Positions 1 through 12,038 of a stretch of 64,000 bases of DNA are shown here, piece after piece. Position 1 is the stretch's first letter. Every line of letters begins with the position of its first letter. Location: contig JARKIF010000051.1 in assembly GCA_029378245.1 (NCBI GenBank), forward strand, positions 186,001 through 250,000, given 5' to 3'. Origin of the DNA: Roridomyces roridus. Taxonomy: Eukaryota; Basidiomycota; Agaricomycetes; Agaricales; Mycenaceae. The translations under genes were made by a program, and so were the position numbers. Below the pieces are notes generated by a model, which ran no database searches, had not been told where the DNA came from, and worked only from the letters and a program-made list of their open reading frames with translations.

Positions 1-2
1 AA

Positions 3-650
3 CCTGCTCCGGCCGCGTCCGCACGTCCTCGCACACCCACTCCAGAACCAGACGCGGAACAACCACTGTCGAGGCAGCTATGGGCAGCTCCTCCTGCCGA
101 AGCTGAGGGGGAGTACGACGGCAAATGGCTTTGCTGCCCCAAGTTTGCGGGAAAACGTCTGGACGTCCAAGTGAAGGGAACACCTGCGCTGCAGGGGCAC
201 CAAACGTGGCGACTATCAAATCGCATTCTCAAGTGCGAAAACGAGTATGGCTATTTGCTCCTGACAGACGCGGTAACGGAAGCCAGTCTCGTCGACAAAA
301 AACTGCTTGTTCACGGCCTCCGCAATCACACCCTGCAAAAAATCCTGCCGATGTGTGTCGTCCCACGCAGAGAGACGTCGGCCAAGAAAAGATTGGAGGA
401 CGCGTTTCGGGAGCGGGTCGTCATCATTGGGCCTGACATCCGCGGAAGCAAGGCGCGAGTGGGGGAGTACGGTCAAATCCGCATGCCAATCTGGGGGAAG
501 GTCGGAATTGTCGTAGTTCTTTTCACGGACGCAAAAGAAGGGGAGTACGATGTGGGTAACCTTTGCTTGTCGGTCAACGAACGAGTTGAGCTAACCATTG
601 GGACTTGGGACGCGACCACCTTCCCTTCTCGCACGTATTATGTACAGTAG
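3..650 (+). CDS. 3' part of a KOW-like hypothetical protein (5' end outside window)
   Basis: The frame is open from the left window edge to the TAG at 648-650, so this is the C-terminal ~215 residues of a longer protein or last exon. The first ~30 visible residues are Pro/Ala/Glu-rich and probably disordered. A folded region with several Cys and Trp residues follows. Near the C-terminus, the stretch starting VVIIGPDIRG, then VGEYGQ, a VVVLF strand and LCLSVNE, resembles the KOW/SH3-like barrels of Spt5-type proteins that are multicopy in agaricomycetes. That resemblance is from memory and not proven. A shorter internal Met (position 171) exists, but the open upstream frame argues against it as the true start. 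The neighbour downstream is a KDZ transposase, so it could be element cargo. Function unknown. Confidence 0.5.
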   Translation, partial: PAPAASARPRTPTPEPDAEQPLSRQLWAAPPAEAEGEYDGKWLCCPKFAGKRLDVQVKGTPALQGHQTWRLSNRILKCENEYGYLLLTDAVTEASLVDKKLLVHGLRNHTLQKILPMCVVPRRETSAKKRLEDAFRERVVIIGPDIRGSKARVGEYGQIRMPIWGKVGIVVVLFTDAKEGEYDVGNLCLSVNERVELTIGTWDATTFPSRTYYVQ

Positions 651-995
651 CAGCGTATAATGTGTAGACACCTTGTAAATATTCTAACTGTACAACGCAT
701 GTATGTATGTCGCTAATATCATCAATTTACCATTGACCCCGGGCGAACTTCAAGGACAACTCACACCCCTCAAGAAACTCACGGACCCACGCGCTTGAAA
801 CAGGTGTGCATTGTTCTCCCTGTTCTCATTTCTTTTTTGACGACTCGACAGATTTGATTTTGTATTGTTCTTGACGTGTTGTTGACGCGTTGTTGACGCG
901 TTGCCACCTGTCAAACGTTATTCTCCTATTCTTCTGCCAAGTGAGTGGGTCGGAGAACGCGCGCGTCAGGAATCTGATACGTTTGTAGGAACACG
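651..995. other. Intergenic, no gene seen
   Basis: This is AT-richer sequence between the KOW-like gene and the KDZ transposase. I see no convincing ORF and no clear terminal inverted repeat of the KDZ element in it. Confidence 0.5.
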
Positions 996-3900
996 ATGGC
1001 GGGAATGAAGCTGCCCCGGCAGAGCAAGAAGAACAAGGAGAACATCGCAAAGATAGCCCAATCCCGACCCAGCCTACAGCCCGGGCCCTCGGTGCCACAC
1101 CCTCTGAAGAGGAATGCCAAGCAACCCACGATGCTTGGCCCTGGGAGGCGCACCATAGTGCAGACTTTCCGGCAGCCTCTACCGCCCCCGGAGACGTCGG
1201 ATGACGAGGAGGAGGAGGAGGAGGGGGAGACCCACCACTCGCAAGCACCATCCTCGGATTTTCCGGATTTCGACGTCGAATTGGACGACATAGGCGTGGA
1301 GCAATCGGAGGATGGATGGCACACGGATCAGTCCACCCATTCTCCACGCAGGCGGCGGCGCGAAACTCAGTCCCCCGAGAAACCTCACCGTCGAGCCAAG
1401 GAGTCCCAAACTGTGGCTTGGACGAGCATGATGCCAGAGCTCGTCCCGCTGTTTCTGGACTTGTCCAGCGACATGCAGTCGTGGAAGGAGTACGGTCGGC
1501 TGGAACGGCTGGACACCGAGCGTGCGTGCAGATGCGAGGATGTGGTCGAGTTAGACCTGAGCATTGTAACGTTCACAGGTATGTTTTTCCATGATCCACC
1601 GAGTACGATGAACTGAAATGACTGCCCCAGGCATATACAACGCTCGTGTAGAGCTCTGCGCTTGCGAATCCGCTCCCAAAAGGCTGCTTTGTTTGGGCTG
1701 CTTCCCCTGCGCGCCCCACCGTCCAGGCCTCGCGGTAGACGTGCGAGTGCTGGAATTCTTCAGGTCGCTGTACCTGAGAATAGCCCCGAACAAAAGCGCG
1801 GGCATTGGCGCGCTTCAGGACCACTTGGAGAAAATGGGATACCAATTGGCGAGCAATGTAAGATTTAAGATATGATACGAAGGACTATTCTAATTCACAA
1901 ACAGGACGCTTTGGTGCGACAATTTGGTGCCGCACTCGACTGGTACACGTACTTGACACATCAAGCCGAGGCGTACATCGACCAAAAATTGGACAGTCTC
2001 CGCACCTCCTCCGAGACCCCAGATCTCCCTCCTCCCACCCCAATCATACCAGAGACGCCCCAGCCTGCAGGAACGGCATCGGGTTCGCGTGGAAGCAAAC
2101 GCGCGCGTGCTGACGACGACGACAAAGAACCTGACCCAAACCGTGGCAAGAAGGCACGCACCAAGGGACCCGAGAAACCCAAACCGGAGAACCCGTTCCC
2201 AGAGCCTCCCAATCTCGATCGCCCTAGCGAATATCTCCGAAGTCGCTGTCCCTTGTGCTTTGGAGGAAACAAATGGGGTACGGCTGTGTAAGTGATATCC
2301 TCGTTTCACGAGCTCAAACTGATGAAAAATACTTCAAGTGCGGACATCAAGGTGTGCATGGACGCCTGCTTCACGCAAAAGAAGAACAAGGGCGCGCCTG
2401 ACCCCGAGAAAACCCACCCCGACACACACTTTGTACCGGAAGAATTGAGTCGAAAAATGGAGGAATACGTTGAGACGGTGCGGCAAGGGGCAGAGAAAGA
2501 AAAGACGAAGGCACGCGCCAATGCGAATGGCAAGGGGAAGGGCAAGGGGAAGGGAAAGGGCAAGGGCAAGGGCAAGGGCAAGGGCAAGGGCAAGGCTACG
2601 CACATCGTGGACTCTGAGGACGAGGAGGACGGCTACGAGCACGAGGAGATCAAAGTGCCCAGGAGCGCGCTCAACAACTGCGGCAATTCGTTCACGGCGG
2701 CGGACGAAAGTCGGGCCAAGGCGAGCACGGCCAAGTACGACGAGACGGGGCTCATGGCGATGCTCTGTCGTCACGACCGAGTCCTGTGGGTGGTCAATAT
2801 GCATTCAGCGGGGGAGAAGCAATTTAATGTGCTTCTCCTCATGGAAATTCTCTTCCAGCATATCCCTCGCAAAGCCACCGTGGGCATCTTATACGATATC
2901 GCATGTCAATTGGAGCGTGGAGCGCGCAAGTGGGGTTGGTTAGACCGATACCTAGCCCGTCTCATCTTTGCGGTGTCCATCTTCCATGCGTTTGGTCACG
3001 ATTGGGCGTGCCAGATGCGCTTCCATCCGCGCAAATGAAAGGGATTTGGTTTTACCAACGGGGAGGGCTGCGAACGTCTCTGGCACGCCATCAGTCACCT
3101 TATCGCACAGTTGCGGATTTCTGGGGTGAGTGGTGCCAATAATTTTATTCCAATTGACGAACTCCAAACAGTACTACAGGCGCTTGTACACTTTGGATAT
3201 GCAGCTGAAGGCGGAGGACGAAAAAAACCTATTTGATCTGGGGAAATGGTTAAAGCGGCGAACACTTCATTCGGCGCAGAAACGCGCGGAGGCGGAGAGC
3301 ATTCTTGAGGAGTGTGGCGTGGACCTCGAGGAGTTGAGGGAAGAATGGGAGAAGCAGCTGACAGCCCAGACAAAGCCGCTGCAACGTGAGTGACAGTTAT
3401 TCATTGGACATCCGAGACTAACGGGGAATATTCAGGTCAATCGAAAAATATGGCCCAGAAAGCCGTCGACCAAATCCTAGCGTTGCGCAAAGCCCGAGAT
3501 ATACGACAAAGGCAGTTGAAGGAAGCTCAGGCCGCGTTCCAGACGGCCGTAGACGACGAGGACGAGGACGAGATCGCGGTGCAAGCAGCAGAGGTGGAGA
3601 AACACGAGACGGCGCTGGAAGAGACAAAGAGCAAGCTGAAAAGCAAGGAGGCGGCTCTGGGTGCAAATGAGAAGAGTCGTTTGAAAGAAGTTGCGAAGTC
3701 CAAGTTCTACGAACTGCGTATGAGAGCGCGGGCTTTCAAGCATCGTCTACACGCTAAATTGCGGGAGCGCAAATTCGCAATGGATGGGGTGGAGCGTCGA
3801 CTGCGGCATTTGACGGTCAGAGGTGGGTTTTTCTTTGGCAGTATGTGATTTGGCGGAAAGAGCTTACTATTGGCGCAGAGCAACAACTGCGCGACCACGC

Positions 3901-4698
3901 GAGGTAAAGGTCTTAAGTGCAAAGATCCGGCCATCTCGACGGTGTGCAAAGACTACAACAAGGTGTGTGACGACCTTCGGAGGATGGTGCAGGAAGACGG
4001 GGAAGAAGACGGTGTGCCGAAGAACGCGGTGGCACCAGAGAACATCGACCCGAAGAGCATGTGGCGTTTGGACGTGGACGATGCGATTTGGCAGGACGTT
4101 GGACTGGACGACGAGGAGGAGGACGGTGCATCACCTCGGTGGTTGGCAGACGACGACGTGAGGAGGGGAATACTTGCGATGCTGGACGTTGATCGCGCAG
4201 ATGAAGAAGATGAAACGCTGCAGAGAGAGCGTCGAGCTATGCAGGTGTGGTTTGCCGAAGAATGGGAACTGGTGAACTCGGCCATGGATAACGCAGGTGC
4301 GTATCTTTATCGTCTTGATATCATTCACCAGGTTGACAGTCGGAATTGCAGACAATCGGGGGGAGCACTACGCGTTCGGGCAACGACGCCAACGTCTGCT
4401 TGGATTGTGTGCGGAATGGCAACGTCACGCCCCGCCTTGCGATGATTCAGAACTGCCAGAGTGGGGTCCGAGCACGACCGACATCATGCAAGCTCGTTAC
4501 AGAGCGGCAACGGCGTGGAGAGGCCAGGAGTTGTATGGCGAGGAGGAAGTGGACGGTGAAGGGGAAGAAGAGTATCTGAGCCGGTATCAGACGTTCAATG
4601 AGATGGATGCGGTGGCAGGGTATCTGGGCGGGGATCAGGACGAAGGTGAAGGCGCAGACGAGGCAAGTGCAGAGGAGGCTGCTGCCGTGTACGAGTAG
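996..4698 (+). pseudogene. KDZ (Kyakuja-Dileera-Zisupton) transposase with CxC1 cysteine cluster, disrupted
   Basis: Eight exons can be followed: 996-1578, 1631-1857, 1905-2287, 2339-3125, 3172-3385, 3436-3822, 3879-4296, 4352-4698, with ordinary GT-AG introns; about 1,100 codons. Exon 1 is basic then acidic. Exon 2 holds the CxC1-like cysteine cluster (motifs CAC, CLGCFPCAP) that fungal KDZ transposases carry before the catalytic core. Exon 4 begins the RNase H-like core: DACFTQKKN contains the first catalytic Asp, YDIACQ and HAFGHDWACQ follow, and TNGEGCER carries the catalytic Glu. Exons 5-6 form the helical ILALRKARD coiled region. Two lesions are visible. An in-frame TGA at 3036-3038 lies just before GFGFTNGEG. 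In exon 7 the spliced frame (EQQLRDHAR) meets TAA at 3905-3907, while homology continues one frame over. Family assignment is strong; lack of function is inferred from the lesions. Confidence 0.85.
2531..2595 (+). repeat. AAGGGC/GGCAAG hexanucleotide tract coding a Lys-Gly run
   Basis: About ten units of a 6-bp purine-rich repeat encode a (KG)n stretch inside exon 4 of the KDZ transposase. It sits between the first catalytic Asp and the acidic segment, where the family tolerates insertions. Confidence 0.8.
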
Positions 4699-6070
4699 GA
4701 AGAGTAAAGATGTAATATAGTCAGTCGAAATACATTGGTAGATTACACATTACCCTCTCGTGTGGCAAGGGAGACGTCAAGCGGAGGATATGGAGGCTAC
4801 TGGGCTGGGTAAGTGCATATTCGCGCGGTTTTTAAGCATTCATGGCTGATCTTTCAAACAGTTATTGGCTACTTACTTGCTGAGAGCCGACTACCTCGGC
4901 GATCTTGTTTCGGCTTGCCTGGGCATATGCTCCACGCTCGGTGTGTAATGCTATGCTACTGTCCCGCCCACCGACGCTAACGAGCAGCCAGCTTTTCCAA
5001 TTCTACTTGAAGAAGTTATGCTTAGGCGCAACTGAGCGCCTAAAGACTTGCCTATTTTGATCGATTTGCACCTCTGCGATCGCGTCTGTGCTTGACTGCG
5101 GGTGTGCTGGACTCTCTGTGCGTAATTCACACCCTGCACTGCACCGAGATTCCCCTCTGACGCTCTCTAGCTTTTGACGTCCCATACGAGCAGCGGCCAC
5201 CTCACATCAAATTCGACTATTTTTCATCCGGTCCTGGAACGCAGAACGCTCGGTGCGTGTTGTGTGCAATCTACGCAGAGTGCACGCTGAGCGTGTTGAC
5301 CTTCCAGGCGCGAAACGAGGGACGAACCTTGCAGATTTGACTTGCGGAATTTAGGCGCCGACGGGCGCTAAAAACTTCCCTTTGTTTTGCGATTGACTTT
5401 GACCAGGGCGATCGCAGTTTGTGTGTGCTCCACGCTCTCAGTGCGTAACGCTGGCACTGTGGTCCGCATCGTCCGCTGATGCTGTGTGCTTTGCAGTCCC
5501 GAACGAACAAAGGGAAGGGAGGACTTGCTCATTGACCGATCCTGGTGCGTATTACCTCTGTGCCGGAGTGCGGTCTGACTGTGAGGTTTTCAGGTCATCC
5601 GACGAGCAGCACCACCTTCCGTCAGCGTCCAACGTCTTTCAAAAGGCCAGCCGAGGAGGTGCGTGTGTGGTGTGGGCGTGCCTGACTGTGGAATCAAGCG
5701 CCGGTGGGCGCTTGCACTTACTTCCATCGCAGGGACTCGGGCATATAACTACGAGCGAAGAGACTGCGGAGGGACTGGCGTAACAGCACTCGGTGGAATC
5801 TGAAGCTCAAGGTGCGTGTGCAACTGACTTATATTCCATTTTACCACTTTTTTGCAGCGCCTGCAAGCAACTACTATCGACCCGAGGCGCGTTTCTGTTC
5901 CGAATCTTTCGCCCGCCGCGGGGAATCCGGTCCTGTACTCAATCACGTCGTATTGCTACACATACACAGGTGAGGATGCCGCTCTCTTTCTGTCTTGTTA
6001 TTCTACTTTTTTGTCTTACAATCGACTGCAGGCGCGCTGATACGCAGCGTCACGTGCACTAGTGTATAGT
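4699..6070. repeat. Degenerate repeat tract with three related GCGC hairpins
   Basis: No credible gene. Three short inverted repeats recur about 330-345 bp apart: TTAGGCGC/GCGCCTAA at 5022-5043, a near-perfect TTTAGGCGCC/GGGCGCTAAA at about 5350-5371, and CAAGCGCC/GGCGCTTG at 5695-5714. Around them recur 'cgctcggtgYgt', 'cgatcgc' and 'gacgagcagc'. The pattern suggests old tandem duplication, heavily diverged. ORFs at 5421-5783 and 5793-6062 show no recognisable family. Confidence 0.4.
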
Positions 6071-7787
6071 AGATAGCTCGAGTAGGTAATGTCCTAGAAG
6101 TAGACCGCGAAGCGATACAACTCCACAACACACTAACCACACAACACACACAACACACACACAATTCCTTGACTAGCACGCTGACACCTAACGGTTGAGT
6201 TCGGGGTCGTCTGAAGTATACAGATAAGACTGATACTCCGCGGTTTGGTTCTCGGAAGCTTGTAGGTTGATTCTCGAGGGTTCACACCAAGTTCAAATGT
6301 CTTTGAACTAAGAGGAATCTCTTGACTGGTTTGTAGACTGCTCACAACAAACACGAGGTTACGATGTTAAAAGGTTTTATATTTTATTGACCGAAACACA
6401 CAATATCCAAACACCAATACAACTTCGATACAACACGAAGAGGAACTATAGCACAGAGGGCAACCCACTACCCCTTAAGTATGTTACTATAGCTGACCCA
6501 ATTTGAACCAGAGCTCGGGTGCCTTTTGATATTGCGTCTAAGCTAAGAGAAATGATACAACAAATCTCCGCGGAAGTCACAAGACTGCACTATAACCACA
6601 GATCAAGCTTCGACCCAATGTCTAGGCAAGAAGGCGTACAATGCAATGCTGCAAGGGCGGGATCTACAGGCCTTATATACTACTCCCTACTGATCTGATG
6701 ATATAACTACTATTACGCACCTGCCGTCCCTATTTCCGTACTTTCCCCATAACCCTAGGTGTCCTGTCACCTATATTACATCCCTCGAACCGCTTCGCGT
6801 GGTTCTGCTGCTTATGTCGCTGCTTGGCCCGTCTGATCGGTGGTCATGCCGTCTTGGCATTCGAGCCGATTGGCCTGGTAATTTGATTCCGTCGTTTCAT
6901 TACACTCTCTTGCTGAGCCAGCGCTCATTATGACTATAGCCCTCGACCCAGGTCCATAAATAACCTCGGTCCGCCATCTTCGTCATTCAAGGCTTACTCC
7001 TGGCATATTCTGTCAGACGCAATCATCGCTCTGATCGTCTGCCGTGACCCCGCCGCTTTCCATGATCATGATCGTACTCGGATCAGTTCTCGATCATACT
7101 AGTGTGCCTGCGCGAGTTCGACTTGCCCACTTGTCATCTCTTTTCTGGGTGTCTCTTCAATACCGGCACGAATGGTAGTATTTCCTCCAACTCGCCTACA
7201 CGAGCCACTCTGTTTGTATACCTATATATAGACCTATACCGGTCCGCGAGGTACTCCGCAAACCTTGCCATAATAGTACTGCGCGTCCGCGCAACCTTCG
7301 TCTTTGCTCTGTAGCTAGTCTAGCTCATTTCTGAATACACCTGGGCTTGGTATATCTCCTTGGGTATGGTATCTCCACAAGTAGTAGTCCCCGCGAACCG
7401 CCTATTGGAGTCACTACAACCGACCACTCACTTGAACGAATAGCCAAGCGTAGTGTACTGACAACTTGTACTTGTCTCATTAATACACGAATAGTGACAC
7501 GGAGCTCAGTCCTATCCCTTATTGTATATCACCTGACAGAGGCATTGGTGTGCGCACCAAAACAGCTAAATAGCCAGATTTCATGCGTGCGAAATACGCA
7601 GTCGTATCAGCGCTGCTCAATTCTTGGCGACATATTCGATCGGGGCTTGAATCACATCGGTGAGTGCTCTGCCTTTTGTCTACTTCTGGTTCTTACCATC
7701 AACCTCCAGGTGCGTTGCTTGATCTTTCGCCGCATTCAATGCTTTTTGACTTGACCTCTTCTTTCTGAAACTTGACAGCGACACACC
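6071..7787. other. Intergenic, no gene seen
   Basis: AT-rich sequence with only short ORFs in all frames and no splice pattern that builds a plausible protein. Possibly decayed mobile-element sequence; nothing recognised. Confidence 0.45.
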
Positions 7788-8045
7788 ATGCCCCCGACAC
7801 GGCACCACCACCACACCATCGACGACCTCGCGTTGCTCGGTCCCCGCTCTACCTTTTTCACATCCGACACGATTGAATCGATTTTTGCCTCGCCGCTCTC
7901 GCACCGCGAAGTCGCGGGTTACCTTTATACGTACAAACACCCAAACACGTCGGGGGCGGCGCCTGGGCACCATCTACTCAAAGCAGGGTCGACGAAAAAT
8001 ATGGAGGTCCGCCCGGTGATGAGCATGGAATTTGACTGCCCTTGA
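7788..8045 (+). pseudogene. N-terminal fragment of a T5orf172/DUF1766 (GIY-YIG-like) protein
   Basis: An 85-codon ORF starts with MPPTRHHHH and contains GYLYTYKHPNT followed by HHLLKAGSTKN. This matches the opening strand and 'LK-x-G-x-T-x-N' motif of fungal T5orf172/DUF1766 domains (pattern GYIYTY...LKVGRT.N, recalled). The homology stops within about 15 residues of the motif. The ORF ends in unrelated sequence, so most of the domain (second strand, Arg and Glu positions) is missing. I read it as a truncated copy and not a functional small protein. Confidence 0.5.
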
Positions 8046-10440
8046 AAACGTGTATTTTGCACGATTTCAGATGTGGTTCCATACTATATGATCTCAATAC
8101 GAGAGCTGATGTCGAGCCCAGAGACAGTCAGTACGGTGGATACTTTAGAGTACTATACAGGTTGAAGGGTATTTACCTGGATACGACTAATGGACTCACT
8201 CCGAAACATGTAGGAGGTGTGGATACCTGCCTTACCAATGGGATACACCAATTAAACAGTTCTTAACCGTTGTATGATTGTCAGCAGTTCGAACCTTGGT
8301 GCAAGTGCAATTCGGAGGTTCGGGAGTTCACGGAATGATGGACAAGTCGGCCGAATGACCTGAAACATGAGCAGACCGCCGAGACGGGTCCGATGGAAGT
8401 GACGTAGTAGCCGGAACAAGTGGATTCCCGCTCGGATACGGACTTTTAGTCAAGTATCTGCTGGTATCCGAGACCAAGAGTGGGAGATATGGGTATCGTT
8501 CGAGACCTACAACACGTGGGAGTACGTTTTGAGGCCATACTCTGGAGGGGAAGAAGGGATACAAGATATCCAAACTGTCCGAGTCATGGATCAGCGATGG
8601 AATCACGAGATAACATGCTGAATCATGGCTTGGCGCTCTGGCTGACTGAGCACCAGTGCCAGATCAACCAATCAGGTCGTTTCTATTCAGGATACGTGGG
8701 AGATTCATCATTATTGCGCCATTCGTTTGTACTATCATATGATTCCCGGACATGTATAAAGTAGATAGAGTGCTACCCAAGAGGGCAGCGGATACTTCCC
8801 CCACTAGCAAGCTACCAGCTGCGACTAAGGGATTTGTCCGAGGCTTTCGAAGGTGCATTGCGTAGCTTAGCAATCGCCCTTGAAAATCTAAATTGTTGTT
8901 TTGTTGGCTCCCGTTGCGTGAATTGAGTTTGAAGCATAGTTTGGTTCGAGTGCAAGTTGGATTGTGACTAGGGTTTCAGCTCAGTGGCAGCTTTGGAAGG
9001 CTTGCTACGGCTTGGTACGGTTTGTGTGTCAGTTAGGGTCTGGTTGTGTGTTCAGTGTCAGGAATTGGTTCAGGAATTGTTGGAATTTGTGAAATCCGTG
9101 TTGTATCGGTCGCTGTCGTCTTCAGATACCAGTGTAAAAGGGATCGAGAGACCCAAATACCTGCTTTATTGCAAAAACCCGGCTTTAGCCAAACTCAATC
9201 TATCTTTTGTGTTAGCTGTGAAGCTTTAAAATCTACAAAACGCTTTAGAATCGCCATCCTTGGTTTTCATCAAGGATTTTGATTCGCAATACAAAACTCA
9301 ACCAATCATATCGAGACAATATCACAGTATTCCCTACAACCTTTCATAAGGCTCTGTACTAGGGACTTATACTCGCCTTTGCCTGCTGTCAATATAGTTG
9401 TCACTCGCCCCGGAGCTTCGTGATTGGGTTGTTTAGATATAGATTCGTCTGTATCGAGACTCATCTAGTCTTGTTGTTTCGAGTTGGTTGATTTCTATAG
9501 TAGGTTTAGAGCACATACATCACCGGGTCAGTGGGATCAACAGTGCGAGCCGCATCCTCACGACTGGCGGTGGGCGTACGAGACGGAGACGTGCCGTCGA
9601 CTAGGTAAGTTGTTCTGTATTCCGTTGGTGCAGAAATAATGAGACGGTGATGCAGAGAAATTAGTCCACCTGACGCTGAAGCTACGTGGCTATCATTCGA
9701 AGCCCCACAGGTGCCCGGGACCCAAATGCCGGAGGAGACACCGCGAGAACTTTCGGCTTGACTTGATGGAGGGCGGGGAGGAGGAGGTGCAGGAGGTGGT
9801 CGAGTATTGGCTGGCACGCTTGGGGGAAACGAGTCACAGGTACGCTAATTCAGAAATACGACTTCTAGCGTCAAGCTGAAATGATTTCTAGAATTGATTT
9901 TTGACTGGAAGACGAGAAGACGACAATAATGTACATATTGTACTACAGAGAATGAGGAGAGAAGCGGTATCAGTGGATGAATAATCCCAAGCTCGAGAAG
10001 GAAGAAAGGAGTGTGGGGCTGGAAGAAGTGGTGCAACTAACGGCGTGCGTGTTTTACTCTGCATTAATTATACAGGCACTAACTCCGCGCTAACGTCTTG
10101 GTACAAGACAATAATGCGAGCTCCAGAGGGGAAGACAAGACCCGCAGGGCATGGGTAGTCGGAGTCTGTTAGGAAATTAATGGGGTGAGTGTTTAATTCT
10201 CCTTGGCTGCAGTTGCTAACAATTCTACGTACGCCAACACGTCGAAGATGTGCGGCTTGAATGCATGGAGGGTCACTTGGGTGTAGACTTTGGCGCAGCA
10301 GGTGACTGCTATATCTAAAATTAATAAGTAGATAGTACAGTGTAAGTAAGCACTCGTTTCAATTTTAAAATGTTCAAATGGATAACCTTGGAAAGAAGAA
10401 TGATTGACACAATGTGTCATCTGTCAATTACACGCACAAG
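8046..10440. other. Intergenic, no gene seen
   Basis: Long stretch with only short ORFs. A proline-rich 103-codon ORF lies on the minus strand at 9506-9817, but it has no recognisable domain and resembles gag-like debris. No terminal repeats were identified. Confidence 0.4.
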
Positions 10441-10474
10441 CTACACACGACATTCATTCCCACCTCATGCAGAC

Positions 10475-10800
10475 ACACTGGGAGGCTCCCAGCTCTCCTT
10501 TCGACACCCTATGGGAGACACCCAGCCGTCCTCTCCGCCTCATGGGGGAGTCCCAGCCCACCCGCAACGCCTCATGGGAGAGGCCCAAGCCTCCCTCAAC
10601 GCCTAATGGGAGAGGCCCAAGCCTCCCTCAACGCCGCATAGGAGAGGCCCAAGCCTCCCTCAACACCGCATGGGGGAGGCCCAGCGCTCCCTCAATGCCC
10701 CATGGGGGAGGCCCAGCGCTCTCTCTACACCCAATGGGAGAGGCCCAGCCCTCCCTCAAGGCCTCATGGGAGAGTCCCAGCTGTCCCTCGCAGCCTCACA
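10475..10800. repeat. Minisatellite A, 32-bp period, about 10 copies
   Basis: The unit is built on 'CTCATGGGAGAGGCCCAAGC' plus 'CTCCCTCAACGC'. The ATGGG marker recurs at exact 32-bp spacing from 10543 through 10767 (eight steps in register), with 31- and 33-bp steps at the left edge. Copies differ by point changes only. Because 32 is not a multiple of three, the repeat cycles through all reading frames, so the ORFs across it (10404-11045 and two others) are by-products of a stop-poor unit. Confidence 0.9.
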
Positions 10801-11068
10801 TTGCATTGAAGAGGAATGGTACATCAAACAACATCTTGACAAGTGAATATGTACGTGTGCGAGTGTTGAATGTGTGCAAACCTTCCAAACAAATGACAGT
10901 TGCAGTTGGGTTGGAATTTTGGAATGACCTTCTATTCTACCATGGGCCGAGTCCAAAGAGGTTGTATGTATGTACTAGTAAAGTAATAAAGAAAATACAA
11001 GCAAGTATGTTCTTGCCTTCATGTGTGGCTTGTTGCGTTGTATAGTGTTTTGATTTAGAAACATACAG

Positions 11069-11400
11069 ATGCCAGGAGCAGTGTACAGGGCAGCTACGGA
11101 TGCCAGGAGCAGGGTACGGGCCACCAGGAGCGCCGTACAGCCAGCGCGAGCTACCAGGAGCGCCGTACAGCCAGCTGCGGGCTACCAGGAGCGCCGTACA
11201 GCCAGCTGCGGGCTACCAGGAGCGCCGTACAGCCACATACGGGCTACCAGGAGCGCCGTACAGCCAGCTGCGAGCTACCAGGAGTGCCATACAGCCAGCT
11301 GCGAGCTACCAGGAGCGCTGTACAGCCAGCTGCGAGCTACCAGGAGCGCTGTACAGCCAGCTACGGATGCCAGGAGCAGGGTACGGGCAAGCAGCCAGCA
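11069..11400. repeat. Minisatellite B, 31-bp period, about 10 copies
   Basis: The unit is 'GCTACCAGGAGCGCCGTACA' plus 'GCCAGCTGCGG', with 31-bp spacing (for example 11181 to 11212). The outer copies are degenerate ('GATGCCAGGAGCAGGGTACG'). The array lies about 270 bp after minisatellite A. The unit lacks stops in all forward frames, which explains the overlapping ORFs at 11069-11507. Confidence 0.9.
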
Positions 11401-12038
11401 GTGGTGGTGGGGGCTCCCAGCCAGTGCTATTCCTGGGAGGCTCCCAGCACTCCCACCACAGTAGCAGGGATGGGATCCCCACCTTAGAAAAGACCCTCTT
11501 AGGGTGATTATCCCATAGGGATCAATTCATCCTAATAGGGTACCTTAAAGGTATGCCTGGACTGGCAGAAGAATAAAAAATGTGCTTTTCATGTGTTAAC
11601 ACCGTCCACGACGCACCATGAATCAAAATGGCACCAAGAGGACACCAGCAAAGAGAATCAGACAAAAAAAGGTGTGTATTGGCGTCTGGAATACACAGCG
11701 GGCTGTTTATCTCGTGTAGGACTGCACAATGGTGGCCGATTCCGATGTCTTCAGTGCACCCAGTGGCCCTCAAACGGGTCAGATTCCAAGATTTCGACTC
11801 AAAGTCCCCAAGGAACCCATTAGGAGCGCGCCCGAAACGTTTACCTCCACCCACCACCTCCCCTCCGCCAGCCTTGCTGTCCGCAATGCCGCAGAAACGG
11901 AGGCTCTGTGCATCAATGACACGACAAATCACTGGAACACGTCGGACGTGTCGCGCCCTTCGATTACGCCGATCACGCCCGAGTTCTTGCTGACCTGGCT
12001 TCAGAACAAGCCTGCGTGGCTTCAGCAGGAGGTCTGAG
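11401..12038. other. Spacer upstream of the transposase fragment
   Basis: The left end carries GGGAGGCTCCCAGC-type sequence that is also found at the left edge of minisatellite A. Plus-strand ORFs at 11628-12037 run into the transposase fragment and may be its degraded N-terminus, but no motif supports this. Confidence 0.3.

Noticed and set aside
10404..11045. 213-codon ORF across minisatellite A
   Set aside because: The 32-bp repeat has no stops in any forward frame; the ORF is a by-product, with overlapping ORFs in other frames.
10475..11400. Regular repeats checked as a possible CRISPR array
   Set aside because: The units are directly tandem without variable spacers, in a eukaryotic genome; they are minisatellites.
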